From: Opitutaceae bacterium
GTDB lineage: Bacteria; Verrucomicrobiota; Verrucomicrobiia; Opitutales; Opitutaceae
Reading direction: 5' to 3'
NCBI GenBank assembly: GCA_015075305.1
Contig: JABTUS010000005.1
Location: 351,241 to 415,240, forward strand
DNA: 64,000 nt
Translations under genes and position numbers: made by a program
The notes under the pieces: model-generated
Told to the model about the DNA's origin: nothing
The model's database searches: none
Seen by the model: the letters and a program-made list of their open reading frames with translations, nothing else
Part shown: piece by piece, positions 1-9,093 of the stretch
Layout of the letters: each line of letters begins with the position of its first letter
Position numbering within the stretch: position 1 is the first letter of the stretch

Positions 1-115
1 GCTCAAGGCCGATGAAGAGACCCATCGCCACCGCCATGCCGAGGCGGCTCAGCACCGTCAGGAAGGGCCACTGCAATGCCGTCTCCAACACATCGAGAAC
101 CGTTGAGTCAGGCAT
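1..115 (-). CDS. MgtC/SapB-like membrane protein, N-terminal part only
   Basis: The gene starts with ATG at 115 on the minus strand and runs off the window after about 38 codons. The visible part has a short polar N-terminus and then a hydrophobic helix ending in GMAVAMGLFIGLE. That closely matches the first transmembrane segment of MgtC/SapB and DUF4010 proteins (typically ...GLLIGLERGW). These are inner-membrane proteins linked to magnesium homeostasis or of unknown role. Only the start is visible, so the subfamily cannot be set. The 200 bases to the next gene hold nothing I recognise. Confidence 0.6.
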   Translation of the reverse strand, partial: MPDSTVLDVLETALQWPFLTVLSRLGMAVAMGLFIGLE

Positions 116-319
116 AAACTCGCGTGATGCACATCTTGTCTCGCACACCAGGCAGAACTTCCGGCCCGTGTGTCCGGGCACCTTCGACCCGAAACGCGGC
201 CGTCGCAATGGAAAAGATCACTTGCTCGGTTCCGCCATGAAACAAGTGCGCGGATTGTCCCGGTATGCTGCGATGACATCATCGCAAACCCTGCCGTGGG
301 GACCTCCTGGAGGCCGCAG

Positions 320-1822
320 TCAAGCCGACTGCTCGTCGACCTTGTGAACGGCATATCTCTCGATCATGTCGTACAATGTCGGACGGCTGACGCCCAGTTC
401 GACGGCAGCGGGCGCAATCTTGCCGCCATGCCGTCGCAGCGCCCCCTGCACCATCTCCCTTTCGAGGTCTTCCCGCGCCTCCTTCAATGAAGGGCCTGTG
501 GAGGCTTCAGCGGATTCAAGCTCAAGATCGCGCGATGCTATGCGACTGCCTTCGGCCATGATCACGGCGCGACGGATGCGGTTCTGCAGCTCCCGAATGT
601 TGCCCGGCCAGGAGTGGCTGGCGATGGCACGCAGGGCTTCCCTGCTGAAAGCCAGACCCTGCCGCAGGTTCTGCGCGGCATAACGATTCAGAAACGTTCG
701 AGCGATCAGTGCAATATCGTCTCCCCGGCTGCGCAGCGGAGGCAGCGTGATCCGGATGACCGCGAGGCGATAAAAGAAATCCTCGCGAAAGGTCCCCGCA
801 CGCATGGCCTTCTCCAGATCGGCATTCGTCGCCGCCAGGATTCGCGTGTCCACCTTCATTTCCACACGACCGCCCACCCGCTCGATCGTCTGTTCCTGCA
901 GAAACCGCAGCAGTTTCACCTGAATGGCCAGCGGAACATCGCCGATTTCATCCAGGAACAGCGTGCCTTTCGCGGCACTTTCGATCCGCCCCTTTCTCTG
1001 GGAGCTGGCTCCGGTGAACGCACCCTTTTCGTGCCCAAACAGCTCGCTCTCCAGCAGGGATTCGGGGATCGCGCTGCAATTGATCGCTACGAACGGTCCA
1101 TCGCGCCGCGCGCCATGGTCGTGAATGGCACGGGCCACCATTTCCTTTCCCGTGCCGCTTTCACCGAGTATCGTCACCGGGGCGTCGGAGGCCGCGACCT
1201 TTCTTATCGAAGCAAATACCGCCTGCATCGCCTGACTTGCGCCAACCATGCCCCCGAATCCGTCGGGCTCCATCTGCCGCTGCAACTCGTGAAAATCACG
1301 CTCCAGATTGGCGACGTAAAAGCAGCGCACCAGCAGCTGCCTCACTTCCTCGATGATCAACGGCTTCGAGATCAAGTCATAGGCGCCCGCACCGATGGCC
1401 TTGAGAGCGACTTCATGGTCACCCCTGTCAGCAAGCACGACCACCTTGGTGAAGCGATCCACCTCCAGAATTTCCCTCAAGGTGACAATCCCTCCATGCA
1501 GGTCATTCGCCGACGCCGGAGTTGAAAGTTCAAGAATGGCGACTGCCGGCCGGTGTTCATGAACAAACGCCATTGCCGCCACCCGATCGCCCACGCACTT
1601 CACCTCATACTGCGCCGAAAGCGCTTCGCGGATTGCCTTCCATGCCCCCGCATCCCTGTCGATTATCAACAGCGCCGGTCGCGCCGCATCGCTGCGGCGC
1701 GGGCGAGATTCACTTCGCGCACCATCGCGACTCTTCTCCACCGATCGAGAGATCCCTTCGCCTCGATGACTAGTCAGAGTGGCGCAGGGGGATTCGAGAT
1801 CGTTGGTTGCATGATCAGTCAT
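320..1822 (-). CDS. PrsR-like sigma-54-dependent response regulator, PEP-CTERM/EPS type
   Basis: This is a 500-residue NtrC-type activator. After a polar N-terminal tail of about 45 residues comes a receiver-like domain (about residues 49-170), then an AAA+ sigma-54 interaction domain with Walker A GESGTGKE, the GAFTGA loop and Walker B LFLDEIGD. It ends in a Fis-type helix-turn-helix ([14 protein letters not shown]) typical of PrsR, the regulator of PEP-CTERM/exosortase exopolysaccharide loci. The ATG at 1822 is chosen over an in-frame TTG at 1870. The receiver residue that should be the phosphorylated Asp is Glu98 (context AILELSTP), while the conserved SKP lysine remains, so it may be constitutively active. 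It is divergent from the glycosyltransferase at 2218, which fits a role in surface polysaccharide. Confidence 0.85.
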   Translation of the reverse strand: MTDHATNDLESPCATLTSHRGEGISRSVEKSRDGARSESRPRRSDAARPALLIIDRDAGAWKAIREALSAQYEVKCVGDRVAAMAFVHEHRPAVAILELSTPASANDLHGGIVTLREILEVDRFTKVVVLADRGDHEVALKAIGAGAYDLISKPLIIEEVRQLLVRCFYVANLERDFHELQRQMEPDGFGGMVGASQAMQAVFASIRKVAASDAPVTILGESGTGKEMVARAIHDHGARRDGPFVAINCSAIPESLLESELFGHEKGAFTGASSQRKGRIESAAKGTLFLDEIGDVPLAIQVKLLRFLQEQTIERVGGRVEMKVDTRILAATNADLEKAMRAGTFREDFFYRLAVIRITLPPLRSRGDDIALIARTFLNRYAAQNLRQGLAFSREALRAIASHSWPGNIRELQNRIRRAVIMAEGSRIASRDLELESAEASTGPSLKEAREDLEREMVQGALRRHGGKIAPAAVELGVSRPTLYDMIERYAVHKVDEQSA

Positions 1823-2217
1823 CGGTACTTTCGCTGCGTGCGGTGCGCATGTAGAAGCGACCAAAAGCAACGGAAATTGAGCACTTTCTAAATCTTCGGG
1901 CGCTGTCTCCTGCTGCCGATCCGGCCAGCCTGAGGATTCTGTCCATGGATGGCCTTTGAAGGCTTACAGAATTTCTTGAGAAATGAACGTTTGCCCGACC
2001 AGCCAGCCGGCAGTCAGTATCATGCCGGAAAGTCGTGGTTGCAAGTTCCACCCCGTCAATAGAGCTGCATCGGCATTCTGCAACGTGGCGGATTTCATAC
2101 ACTTTTGAAAACTGCCGCCGCGATCCGTGTCGATCTAGTTGCAGTCCATCGTTTTCTCGATGCGCTTGGGCAGGTCCCGCGCATGGCGATTTCGGCGGGC
2201 AATAGAAGCACCGAACC
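1823..2217. other. Divergent intergenic region upstream of the PrsR-like gene and the glycosyltransferase
   Basis: This 395-base spacer lies between two divergent genes and should hold both promoters. I looked for a sigma-54 -24/-12 element on both strands and found no convincing match. No RNA gene or repeat is evident. Confidence 0.4.
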
Positions 2218-3501
2218 ATGATCCTGCTGAGTCATCCAACTGGCACCACTCCCGCTCGCCACGCCGCGCTGGGGCTTCAGCATGCCGGTTTGCTCGGTGA
2301 ATTTTGGAACGTTTCCTACACGGCATCGGTACCCTGGTACCGGCGCATCCTGTCCCGCAAGGCCAGCGCGCCGCCTCTCGAACGAGTGTATCCCTCCGAA
2401 ATCAGTGACAAGATTAGAACCATAGAATGGCGATATGCTCCCAACAGCCGAGGCAGCGGCACGTTCCAGGAAGAGGCGGCGTTGAGGTCTCTCGACCAGA
2501 GCGTCGCCCAAAGACTTTCCTCCGCGGAATTCTCGGGAATCTATGCCTACGAAGGCGGCGCGGAATCGGGGTTTCGCACCGCGCGAGACCTCCAGGAACT
2601 GTGCATTTACGACAAGCCCTCCATCCATTGGAAGGCCGCCCAGGAATTGCTCCGGGAAGAAAGGGAATTGCAGCCGCAGTGGACGGAAACACTTGAGGAG
2701 AATTTTCCCGGCAATGAAACATGTGCGCGTCGCGACATGGAAATCTCCCTGGCCGACGTCATCTTTGTACCAAGCGTATTTGCAAAGAACATGATCGAGC
2801 GGTACGCACGCAACCACGCTCGGATCGCAGTCGTGCCATTCGGACCCATCTCGCCGCCATCCACGATCGCTCAGGAGCCACGGACTCCTTCAGCCCGTCT
2901 GCGTGTGCTATATGTCGGACCACTCACGCAGCGTCGTGGGCTGAGCTACCTCTTCGCGGCCATGCAGCAGCTCGAAGGAGCGGCCGAATTGACTGTTGCG
3001 GGCCAGCGCCCGGCACGCACGTGCTCCGTCCTCGACCAGGAGCTGTCAAAGGTGACTTTTGTCGATACACCGTCCGCACAGGAGATTCTCCAGCTGATGA
3101 ACCAGAATGACGTGCTCGTGGTTCCCTCGTTGTTCGAGGACTCCGGGTCGGAGTTGCTCGATGCCATGACACTCGGACTGCCAGTCATCGCGACTCCGAA
3201 CAGCGCGGCCCCCGACCTGGTTACTGATGGCTCGGAGGGATTCATCGTGCCCATCCGCTCCGCCCAGGCCATAGCCGAGCGGCTGCACTTCCTGGTTCGT
3301 GAACGCGCACAGCTTGCCGAGATGAGCCAGCGCGCGGCGTCGCGCGCGCGCGAGTTCAATTGGATACGATACGAAACCACCCTCGCCACCCGTGTATCTG
3401 AAGCTCTGGCCATCGCGGGACGAGGCCCGTGCTCCTCGTACGCACGCGCCACGCCTCCACCCCGGCTTCCCGGTGTCGTCCCTTTCGAACAGAGAAGGTA
3501 G
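2218..3501 (+). CDS. Glycosyltransferase, GT4-like (group 1)
   Basis: This 427-residue cytoplasmic or peripheral glycosyltransferase transfers a sugar from a nucleotide-sugar donor. The C-terminal Rossmann half begins near residue 225 with LRVLYVGPLTQRRG. The donor-binding region PSLFEDSGSELLDAM (from about residue 303) carries the E-x7-E-like pair seen in GT4 enzymes, followed by GLPVIAT. The N-terminal half is divergent and gives no acceptor clue. The ATG at 2218 is the first in frame. An acetyltransferase gene follows 67 bases later on the same strand, so the two probably work together in exopolysaccharide synthesis. The exact sugar is unknown. Confidence 0.85.
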   Translation: MILLSHPTGTTPARHAALGLQHAGLLGEFWNVSYTASVPWYRRILSRKASAPPLERVYPSEISDKIRTIEWRYAPNSRGSGTFQEEAALRSLDQSVAQRLSSAEFSGIYAYEGGAESGFRTARDLQELCIYDKPSIHWKAAQELLREERELQPQWTETLEENFPGNETCARRDMEISLADVIFVPSVFAKNMIERYARNHARIAVVPFGPISPPSTIAQEPRTPSARLRVLYVGPLTQRRGLSYLFAAMQQLEGAAELTVAGQRPARTCSVLDQELSKVTFVDTPSAQEILQLMNQNDVLVVPSLFEDSGSELLDAMTLGLPVIATPNSAAPDLVTDGSEGFIVPIRSAQAIAERLHFLVRERAQLAEMSQRAASRAREFNWIRYETTLATRVSEALAIAGRGPCSSYARATPPPRLPGVVPFEQRR

Positions 3502-3568
3502 GCGTACGGGCGGTTCCGTCTGTTTTGAAATTCCCCCCAAGCGCCCGGCATGCTTCGCTCGGCCCACC

Positions 3569-4159
3569 ATGAAGGCCGCAACCTCCATTCTTCGCCAACG
3601 CGACGCGTGGTCATCCCCATGGTCATGGTCTCATCGTTTCCAAAGGGCGCTCTGGTGTCTTTCTTGGACGCTCCTCTGCCGTTGGACACCAAAGCCATTC
3701 AATCGCTGGCGTCTGCTTGTCCTTGGAATCTTCGGCGCCACCGTGGAGGGCCTCCCCTTTGTTCACGCCAGCGCGCGCATCCACTTTCCACGTCACCTCT
3801 CGTTGGGCGATCGCTCCTGCCTCGGTGAACGCGCAGTCGTCTACTCGCTCGCCCCGATAGAAGTCCGCGCACACGCCACGGTGTCGACCGAGGCTTTTCT
3901 TTGCACCGGCACGCATGACTTCTCCGACGCGAACATTCCCGTGCAAACCGCGCCGATCATTGTCGGGGCGCACGCCTTTGTCTGCGCCCGGGCATTCATT
4001 CTTCCAGGGATGGAGATCGGAGAATACGCCGTGGTCGGCGCCTGCGCCGTGGTCACCCAGGATGTGCCGCCCTCGACGATTGTCGCAGGAAATCCGGCGC
4101 GCCCAATCGGCCTGCGCCCGGTCGGCGGCAGCTCGCATGCGAACGAAGTCTGCGGTTGA
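3569..4159 (+). CDS. WcaF-like hexapeptide-repeat acetyltransferase
   Basis: This 196-residue protein has a left-handed beta-helix of hexapeptide repeats through most of its length (for example IHFPRHLSLGDRSCLGER and IIVGAHAFVCARAFILPGM). It ends with the typical coil VVTQDVPPSTIVAGNPARPIG. The pattern THDFSDANIPVQTAPI fits the putative colanic-acid O-acetyltransferase (WcaF) family, which moves acetyl from acetyl-CoA to a sugar hydroxyl. The conserved His of the family is in the GTHD motif. The ATG at 3569 is chosen because upstream in-frame sequence overlaps the glycosyltransferase. It is probably co-transcribed with that gene. Confidence 0.8.
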   Translation: MKAATSILRQRDAWSSPWSWSHRFQRALWCLSWTLLCRWTPKPFNRWRLLVLGIFGATVEGLPFVHASARIHFPRHLSLGDRSCLGERAVVYSLAPIEVRAHATVSTEAFLCTGTHDFSDANIPVQTAPIIVGAHAFVCARAFILPGMEIGEYAVVGACAVVTQDVPPSTIVAGNPARPIGLRPVGGSSHANEVCG

Positions 4160-4167
4160 ACGATCCG

Positions 4168-4764
4168 TCAACCGCGCCAGGTGAAGGCGTGGCACAACGC
4201 CACACCCGCCGCATCCGCCTCATCGCTGGCCAGCGGTCTGCCATGGCCCAGCAGCGCCATCACCGTGCGGGCCATCTGTTCCTTGCTTGCCCGGCCGACT
4301 CCGACCACCGCCTGCTTGACCCGCAGCGGAGGATATTCAAACACCTCGCACGGACGCAACGCCGCCGCCGAGATTGCCGCACCCCGTGCGGCCCCAAGCA
4401 CCTGCGCCGTCTGGAAGTTCTGAACGTATATTGTCTGCTCCAGCGCGACATGACGAACCTCGAAATCCGCCAGAAACGCGGCGACCGCGCGGTGAATCTC
4501 ACCGAGGGCATGCGCCATCGACTCCCTCGCCGGCACCCGCACCGTCCGACACTTCAGCAGCACCGGAGACCGACCGGGCGCGAACTCGATCATTGCAAGC
4601 CCTGTGCCCCTCAGCGACGGATCAATGCCAAGCACCAGTCCGTGGAAAGGCGTGCGCCTCACCGCCGTCTCCGGCGCCTGCGTTCGAAGTTGAATCGAAC
4701 CGCCGTCGGTGGACAGCCCCCGAAGCTTTGCCGCCCACATCTGCCTCGCCGTCATGCGTCCCAT
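4168..4764 (-). CDS. ruvC: Crossover junction endodeoxyribonuclease RuvC
   Basis: This 198-residue Holliday-junction resolvase acts with RuvAB. The RNase H-like core shows the first acidic residue in LVLGIDPSLRGTG, the second in HVALEQTIY, and the final pair in DEADAAGVALCHAF. The lysine-rich substrate-binding segment appears as VGVGRASKEQM. The first 40 or so residues before the core extend beyond most RuvC proteins. The start at 4764 lies 4 bases after the TauE-type gene stops; an ATG at 4755 is an alternative. This is the last gene of a minus-strand cluster with recF and an exporter. Confidence 0.9.
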   Translation of the reverse strand: MGRMTARQMWAAKLRGLSTDGGSIQLRTQAPETAVRRTPFHGLVLGIDPSLRGTGLAMIEFAPGRSPVLLKCRTVRVPARESMAHALGEIHRAVAAFLADFEVRHVALEQTIYVQNFQTAQVLGAARGAAISAAALRPCEVFEYPPLRVKQAVVGVGRASKEQMARTVMALLGHGRPLASDEADAAGVALCHAFTWRG

Positions 4765-4768
4765 GGGG

Positions 4769-5524
4769 TCAGAAAAAAACCAGCTTGATGCCCGCAAGCG
4801 CGGTCAGCGTCAGCGTAACCCGCTCAAACCAGCGCTGATTGATGCGATGAACGAGCCAGCGCCCCGCCAATCCTCCGATGGCGACCACGGGTGCAAGCAC
4901 GAGATTTGCCTTGAGGCTTGGCATGTCGATGAGGCCCAGATCCACCATGAAGGGCACTTTGAACAGGTTGAGCAGCAAAAAATAATAGGCTGTCGTTCCA
5001 AGAAATTCCAGCTTCGGCAGACGCAGGGCCAGAAGATAGATCGCCATCAGTGGCCCCGCGGCGTTCGCAACGAGCGTTGTGAATCCCGCAACAAGTCCCG
5101 TCGCAATCACAAGCGGCGCCGGCGGGCCTTCCAGCCTCCAGCGGTCAAGCAGCACACCGGAACTGCGCCGGCTCCAGGCATGCAGGCCGATAAGGAAAAT
5201 GATCGTCCAGCCGACAAGCACCCGTGCCTGGCTGTTGTCGATGTGATTCAGCGCAAGGTATCCTCCCACAACCCCCAGTCCCGCCCACGGGAACAGGCGC
5301 AGCAACTGCGGCCACTGCGCATGGGTGCGATAGCTCGCCACTGCAATGCAGTCACCGAAGACAAGAAGCGGAAGCACCATTCCCGTCGCCTGCTTAGTCG
5401 GGAGCACACTTGCAAATATCGCGATGAAAAGCGTGCCGAGGCCGGCAAGGCCGGTCTTGGCCATGCCCACAAAGAGCGAGCCCATCACCAGCAGCGCCCA
5501 CTGCCATGGAAGCAGCGGTGTCAC
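4769..5524 (-). CDS. TauE/SafE-family sulfite/organic anion exporter (TSUP)
   Basis: This 251-residue inner-membrane protein has about eight hydrophobic segments and the family signature near the N-terminus (GMAKTGLAGLGTLFI), repeated in diverged form in the second half (TTLVANAAGPLMAIY). TSUP proteins export sulfite, sulfoacetate or related anions; the substrate here is unknown. I set the start at GTG 5524, whose bases overlap the recF stop as GTGA, giving the normal TSUP length and implying translational coupling. A longer in-frame start inside recF looks less likely. Its position between recF and ruvC is functionally odd. Confidence 0.85.
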   Translation of the reverse strand: MTPLLPWQWALLVMGSLFVGMAKTGLAGLGTLFIAIFASVLPTKQATGMVLPLLVFGDCIAVASYRTHAQWPQLLRLFPWAGLGVVGGYLALNHIDNSQARVLVGWTIIFLIGLHAWSRRSSGVLLDRWRLEGPPAPLVIATGLVAGFTTLVANAAGPLMAIYLLALRLPKLEFLGTTAYYFLLLNLFKVPFMVDLGLIDMPSLKANLVLAPVVAIGGLAGRWLVHRINQRWFERVTLTLTALAGIKLVFF

Positions 5525-6615
5525 ACGGATGCGGGCAGCTCCGCCGAAAACCTTCCATTCTCCACATGCAGAAACTGCCACGCCTGCCCTGGGGCGCGGG
5601 GGCGTTCAGTACCCGTCGCAATCACCTGCCAGTCATCCGGCACCGCCGCCCAAAAGCCCGCCCGACGCTCCTCATCGAGCTCGCCGAGCACATCGTCAGC
5701 CAGGATCAGCGGCGGCGTTCCGCTGTGATTTCGAAACCATTCCGCCTGCGCAAGCCGCAGCGCCAGCACCAGGCTCCGCTGCTGACCCTCGGAGGCCACC
5801 ACCCTGGCTGGATGTCCATCGAGCGTGAACTCGACGTCATCCCGGTGCGGCCCCGTGAGTGTTGTTCGATACCGCATGTCGCGGGCGCGCCCTTTCGCAA
5901 ACATCTCCGCAAGCGAGCCCGCAACGCCGTCCCCCGCATTGGGCGCATATGCAAACCCCATCCGATCCTGCCGGCTGCTCAACGCGATCCGGGAGTAGGC
6001 CTGTTGAAGGCCCGCCGCAAGTTGTTCCAGTCCCGAGATCCTCGCTGCAATCAGTCTTGCACCATGCTCGGCAAGCGGTCGCTCGAATGCAGCGAGCTCC
6101 GGTTCCCCCGCATTCCGCCTGAGCAGTGCATTGCGATCCGCCAGCGCACGATGATAGCGTTGCAGGGCCTGCAGGTACCCTCCATCCACCGCGGCAAGCG
6201 TGAGGTCCAGCCAGCGGCGGCGGCCCGCGGGATTCCCCCGGATGAGCTGCTGGTCCTGGGAGCAGAACACGACTGTCGGAAACTGGCCGATGAAACCGGA
6301 GAGGCGCGTTACCTTCTCACTATCGATCGTGATCTCCCTGCCGTCCGGCCGCAGGCGAATGGCCGCGTGCGTCGGCCCCCTGCGCCCGTGTTCAAGCTCG
6401 AAACCCATGGCCGCCTCGTCCTGCCCGTGCGCAATCATGTGTCGCGAATCGCTCGTGCGAAAGGATCGCAGGGCCGTCAGGTACCCGACGGCCTCCAGCA
6501 GATTGGTCTTCCCCTGCCCGTTCCGCCCAAGGACGAAATGCCTCACGCCATCCAGCGCCAGCGACGCGAATGGAATGTTTCTGAACTGCTGGAGTGTGAT
6601 CCTGCTCAGGCGCAT
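5521..6615 (-). CDS. recF: DNA replication and repair protein RecF
   Basis: This 364-residue ABC/SMC-like ATPase helps load RecA at single-strand gaps. It has Walker A GRNGQGKTN near residue 30, the signature region ASEGQQRSLVLALRLAQ, and Walker B PLILADDVLGELD, all in the expected order and at normal family length. The ATG at 6615 opens the typical N-terminus MRLSRITLQQFRN; an upstream in-frame extension to 6867 overlaps other coding sequence and is not credible. The stop overlaps the GTG of the exporter gene. The dnaA-dnaN-gyrB neighbours common elsewhere are absent. Confidence 0.95.
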   Translation of the reverse strand: MRLSRITLQQFRNIPFASLALDGVRHFVLGRNGQGKTNLLEAVGYLTALRSFRTSDSRHMIAHGQDEAAMGFELEHGRRGPTHAAIRLRPDGREITIDSEKVTRLSGFIGQFPTVVFCSQDQQLIRGNPAGRRRWLDLTLAAVDGGYLQALQRYHRALADRNALLRRNAGEPELAAFERPLAEHGARLIAARISGLEQLAAGLQQAYSRIALSSRQDRMGFAYAPNAGDGVAGSLAEMFAKGRARDMRYRTTLTGPHRDDVEFTLDGHPARVVASEGQQRSLVLALRLAQAEWFRNHSGTPPLILADDVLGELDEERRAGFWAAVPDDWQVIATGTERPRAPGQAWQFLHVENGRFSAELPASV

Positions 6616-6676
6616 CAGGCGGACCCGGAAGCAGGGACCACATTCACCGCACACGCAATCCCGCAGGAAACGCCCC

Positions 6677-7837
6677 TCATGCGGACACCGCCGGCACCGC
6701 CGTGCGATCAAGCTCCACCGCCGCCTCCTGCAGGGCGGCGGACAGTGCATGCCAGTCCTCGCGCGCGGTCGACCAGCCTGAACTGACCCGGAGGGACCGG
6801 CGTATTGAATCAGGCGATACACGAAGCGCGGCGAGCACGTGCGACGGCTGGTCGCTTCCAGCCGCACACGCCGATCCGGTCGAAACGGCGAAACCCTTCC
6901 TGTCGAGCAGGGTGACCCACCGATGGTTGTCGTGCCGCGGCATCAGAAGGGTGACAGTGTTCCAGAGTCGCTCCGCACCTTCGCCCACGATGACCGCCCC
7001 CGGCAGCTGCTCCATGATGGTACGCTCGAACTGCTGACGCCAGGCCTGCCTTTCGCTTTCAGACAGCACCTTGATGCGCTCCACCTCGGCCCACGCCGCC
7101 AGCATCGCCGCCACCGCAGGAAAATCCTCCGTGCCTCCCCGATGCCCCCGCTGCTGCTCACCACCGGCCTGTCCCTTGAATCCATGGCCGGCGGCGGCGC
7201 GCAGCATGAACCCGGCGCTCTTGGGCGCCCCAAACTTGTGCGCGGACGCAAACACCCAGTCGGCCTCACCAAGCCCTGCTGCAGGCAGTTTTCCAATCCA
7301 CTGGGTGGCGTCGCAGACATACTCCGCTCCGTGCTCCCTCGAGATGGCCGCGTACTCAGGCCAGGGCAGCAGCACTCCCGTCTCATTGTTGGCTGCCATG
7401 ATGACGACCACCCGGATCGGATCATTCCCGGTCGCCCCCGACAGCCTTTCGGCGAGCGCATCCGGTGGCACCACGCCCGCAGCATCGACGGGAAGCAATG
7501 CCACGCGCCCCGCAAACTCCCTGCCAAACGCCGCGAGCACACACGGATGTTCAGTCGGATTGACGACCACCCCGGCATCCGCGGGCAGCGTTCTGCACAG
7601 GTGTGCCGCTATCGCATTGGCGGCTTCGGTCGCACCTGAGGTGAACACCACGCGATCCGGATCCGCGCCCGTGAGGGTTCCCACCCCATGCCTCGCCCCT
7701 TCCAGCCTCACTCTCACGCGAGCGGCATCCCGGTACAGGCTCGAGGGATTCTGCCACGCATCCTCCTGCGCACGGATCCAGGCGTCCCGCGCCACGGGCT
7801 CCAATGGAGTCGTTGCATTGTGATCGAAATATCGCAC
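6677..7837 (-). CDS. Cysteine desulfurase, NifS/IscS-like (class V aminotransferase)
   Basis: This is a PLP enzyme of about 386 residues that takes sulfur from L-cysteine for Fe-S cluster or tRNA thiolation pathways. It opens with the family start VRYFDHNATTPL. It has NNETGVLLP and CDATQW around the cofactor, the PLP lysine in SAHKFGAPK, and the catalytic cysteine in STGSACAAGSDQ. The GTG at 7837 gives the canonical N-terminus; GTG 7846 and TTG 7873 are alternatives. No iscU or iscR lies nearby, so the sulfur acceptor is not known. It is the first gene of the minus-strand cluster with recF. Confidence 0.88.
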   Translation of the reverse strand: MRYFDHNATTPLEPVARDAWIRAQEDAWQNPSSLYRDAARVRVRLEGARHGVGTLTGADPDRVVFTSGATEAANAIAAHLCRTLPADAGVVVNPTEHPCVLAAFGREFAGRVALLPVDAAGVVPPDALAERLSGATGNDPIRVVVIMAANNETGVLLPWPEYAAISREHGAEYVCDATQWIGKLPAAGLGEADWVFASAHKFGAPKSAGFMLRAAAGHGFKGQAGGEQQRGHRGGTEDFPAVAAMLAAWAEVERIKVLSESERQAWRQQFERTIMEQLPGAVIVGEGAERLWNTVTLLMPRHDNHRWVTLLDRKGFAVSTGSACAAGSDQPSHVLAALRVSPDSIRRSLRVSSGWSTAREDWHALSAALQEAAVELDRTAVPAVSA

Positions 7838-7910
7838 AACCGCCACTCTGCCGGGCCGCAAGCCAGCTTGCAAGCGACGCCGTCACATCGCAGTGTCCCG
7901 GCACGCCACA

Positions 7911-8468
7911 ATGTCCCTTGATTCCTCACTTGCAGCCACAATCCAGGTGTTCCAGTCGCTGACCAGCCTTCGATTGGAGATCGATCAGGCGGGAAGACTC
8001 ATCCTGGACACCCTTCGAGGCGGAAACAAACTTCTCATCTGCGGCAACGGTGGAAGCGCCGCTGAGGCCCAGCATTTCAGCACCGAACTCGTGGGCCGCT
8101 ACTTCAAGAATCGCCGGCCGCTTCCGGCCATCGCTCTTTCCGCCGATGGTTCATTGCTCACATGCATTGGAAACGACTACGGTTACGAAGCGGTCTTCTC
8201 GCGGCAGATTGCAGGACTCTCACGACCCGGGGATCTCGTGGTGGGCATCACGTCGAGCGGCAACTCCGCCAATATTCTCTCCGCCATCGGCGAGGCGCAA
8301 CGGCTGGGACTCGCCAGCATCGCGATGCTGGGACGCGGAGGTGGGCGCATCAAGGGGCGGGCAACGATTGATCTGGTCGTACCCGGCGAGTCCGGCAGGG
8401 CCGCCCAAGAGGCGCACTTGTTCCTGATCCACCACTTCTGCGATCTGGTTGACGCGGAGTTCTCCTGA
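7911..8468 (+). CDS. gmhA: Phosphoheptose isomerase-like SIS-domain protein (GmhA family)
   Basis: This 185-residue SIS-fold protein resembles GmhA, which converts sedoheptulose 7-phosphate to D-glycero-D-manno-heptose 7-phosphate for LPS core. Sugar-phosphate binding motifs are CGNGGSAAEAQHF and GITSSGNSANIL. The residues that bind zinc in GmhA have equivalents here: His and Glu in AQHFSTELV, and Gln and His in AAQEAHLF. The ATG at 7911 matches the usual length; a GTG at 7893 would add six residues. It is divergent from the cysteine desulfurase gene. DiaA-like proteins share the fold, but the metal ligands favour GmhA. Confidence 0.85.
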   Translation: MSLDSSLAATIQVFQSLTSLRLEIDQAGRLILDTLRGGNKLLICGNGGSAAEAQHFSTELVGRYFKNRRPLPAIALSADGSLLTCIGNDYGYEAVFSRQIAGLSRPGDLVVGITSSGNSANILSAIGEAQRLGLASIAMLGRGGGRIKGRATIDLVVPGESGRAAQEAHLFLIHHFCDLVDAEFS

Positions 8469-8539
8469 TCCGGTCCCTTCCCTACCGGCCTCCATCGCAC
8501 TCGGATTGACTCGCGCCAGCCATCATTCACGCTTCATTC

Positions 8540-9049
8540 ATGGACTCGCGCTGGCATCTTTCACACGCACGCGGTTACCTTGAGCTGAACATGCTGGCGG
8601 AGGCCTCCGCCGAGCTTGAGGCGCTGCCGAAGGATGGAGCCATGACCGCGGAGGCGTTGTCGCTCCGCATATCCCTTTATCAGAAGCGGTGTCAGTGGCG
8701 CGAACTGACCGCCGCATCCGCCGCACTGGCGCGCCAGCGACCCGAGGACGCCGGGGCCTGGATCATCTGGGCCTACGCGACACGGCGGGCCAAATCCCTG
8801 GCGGCGGCTGAACGCATTCTCGTTGAGGCAAGAACGCGCCACCCTCGCGAGGCGACGATCGCGTTCAACCTTGGCTGCTATCACTGCCAGCGCGGCGACG
8901 TCGAGGGTGCCGTGCGTCTCGTCGCCGAAGCCATCGCCCTCGACGATCGATTTCAGGAGCTCGCATGGACCGATCCCGACCTTGCGCCCCTGAGGGAGGC
9001 CGGTCGCATAGTGGAGCCGTTCAGGTCCCCGGCGCCTCAGGCGGATTGA
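8540..9049 (+). CDS. Tetratricopeptide-repeat-like protein
   Basis: This 169-residue alpha-helical protein has about four TPR-like units, for example ARGYLELNMLAEASAELEAL, AWIIWAYATRRAKSLAAAER and AFNLGCYHCQRGDVEGAVR. No signal peptide or catalytic motif is visible, so it is probably a cytoplasmic scaffold. It follows the GmhA-like gene by 71 bases on the same strand and converges with the LptF/G gene, so co-expression with gmhA is possible. The precise function is unknown. Confidence 0.7.
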   Translation: MDSRWHLSHARGYLELNMLAEASAELEALPKDGAMTAEALSLRISLYQKRCQWRELTAASAALARQRPEDAGAWIIWAYATRRAKSLAAAERILVEARTRHPREATIAFNLGCYHCQRGDVEGAVRLVAEAIALDDRFQELAWTDPDLAPLREAGRIVEPFRSPAPQAD

Positions 9050-9093
9050 CGGTCGCCACGGCGGCCTTCCGCGGGCGCATTCCCGGCTGCCGC

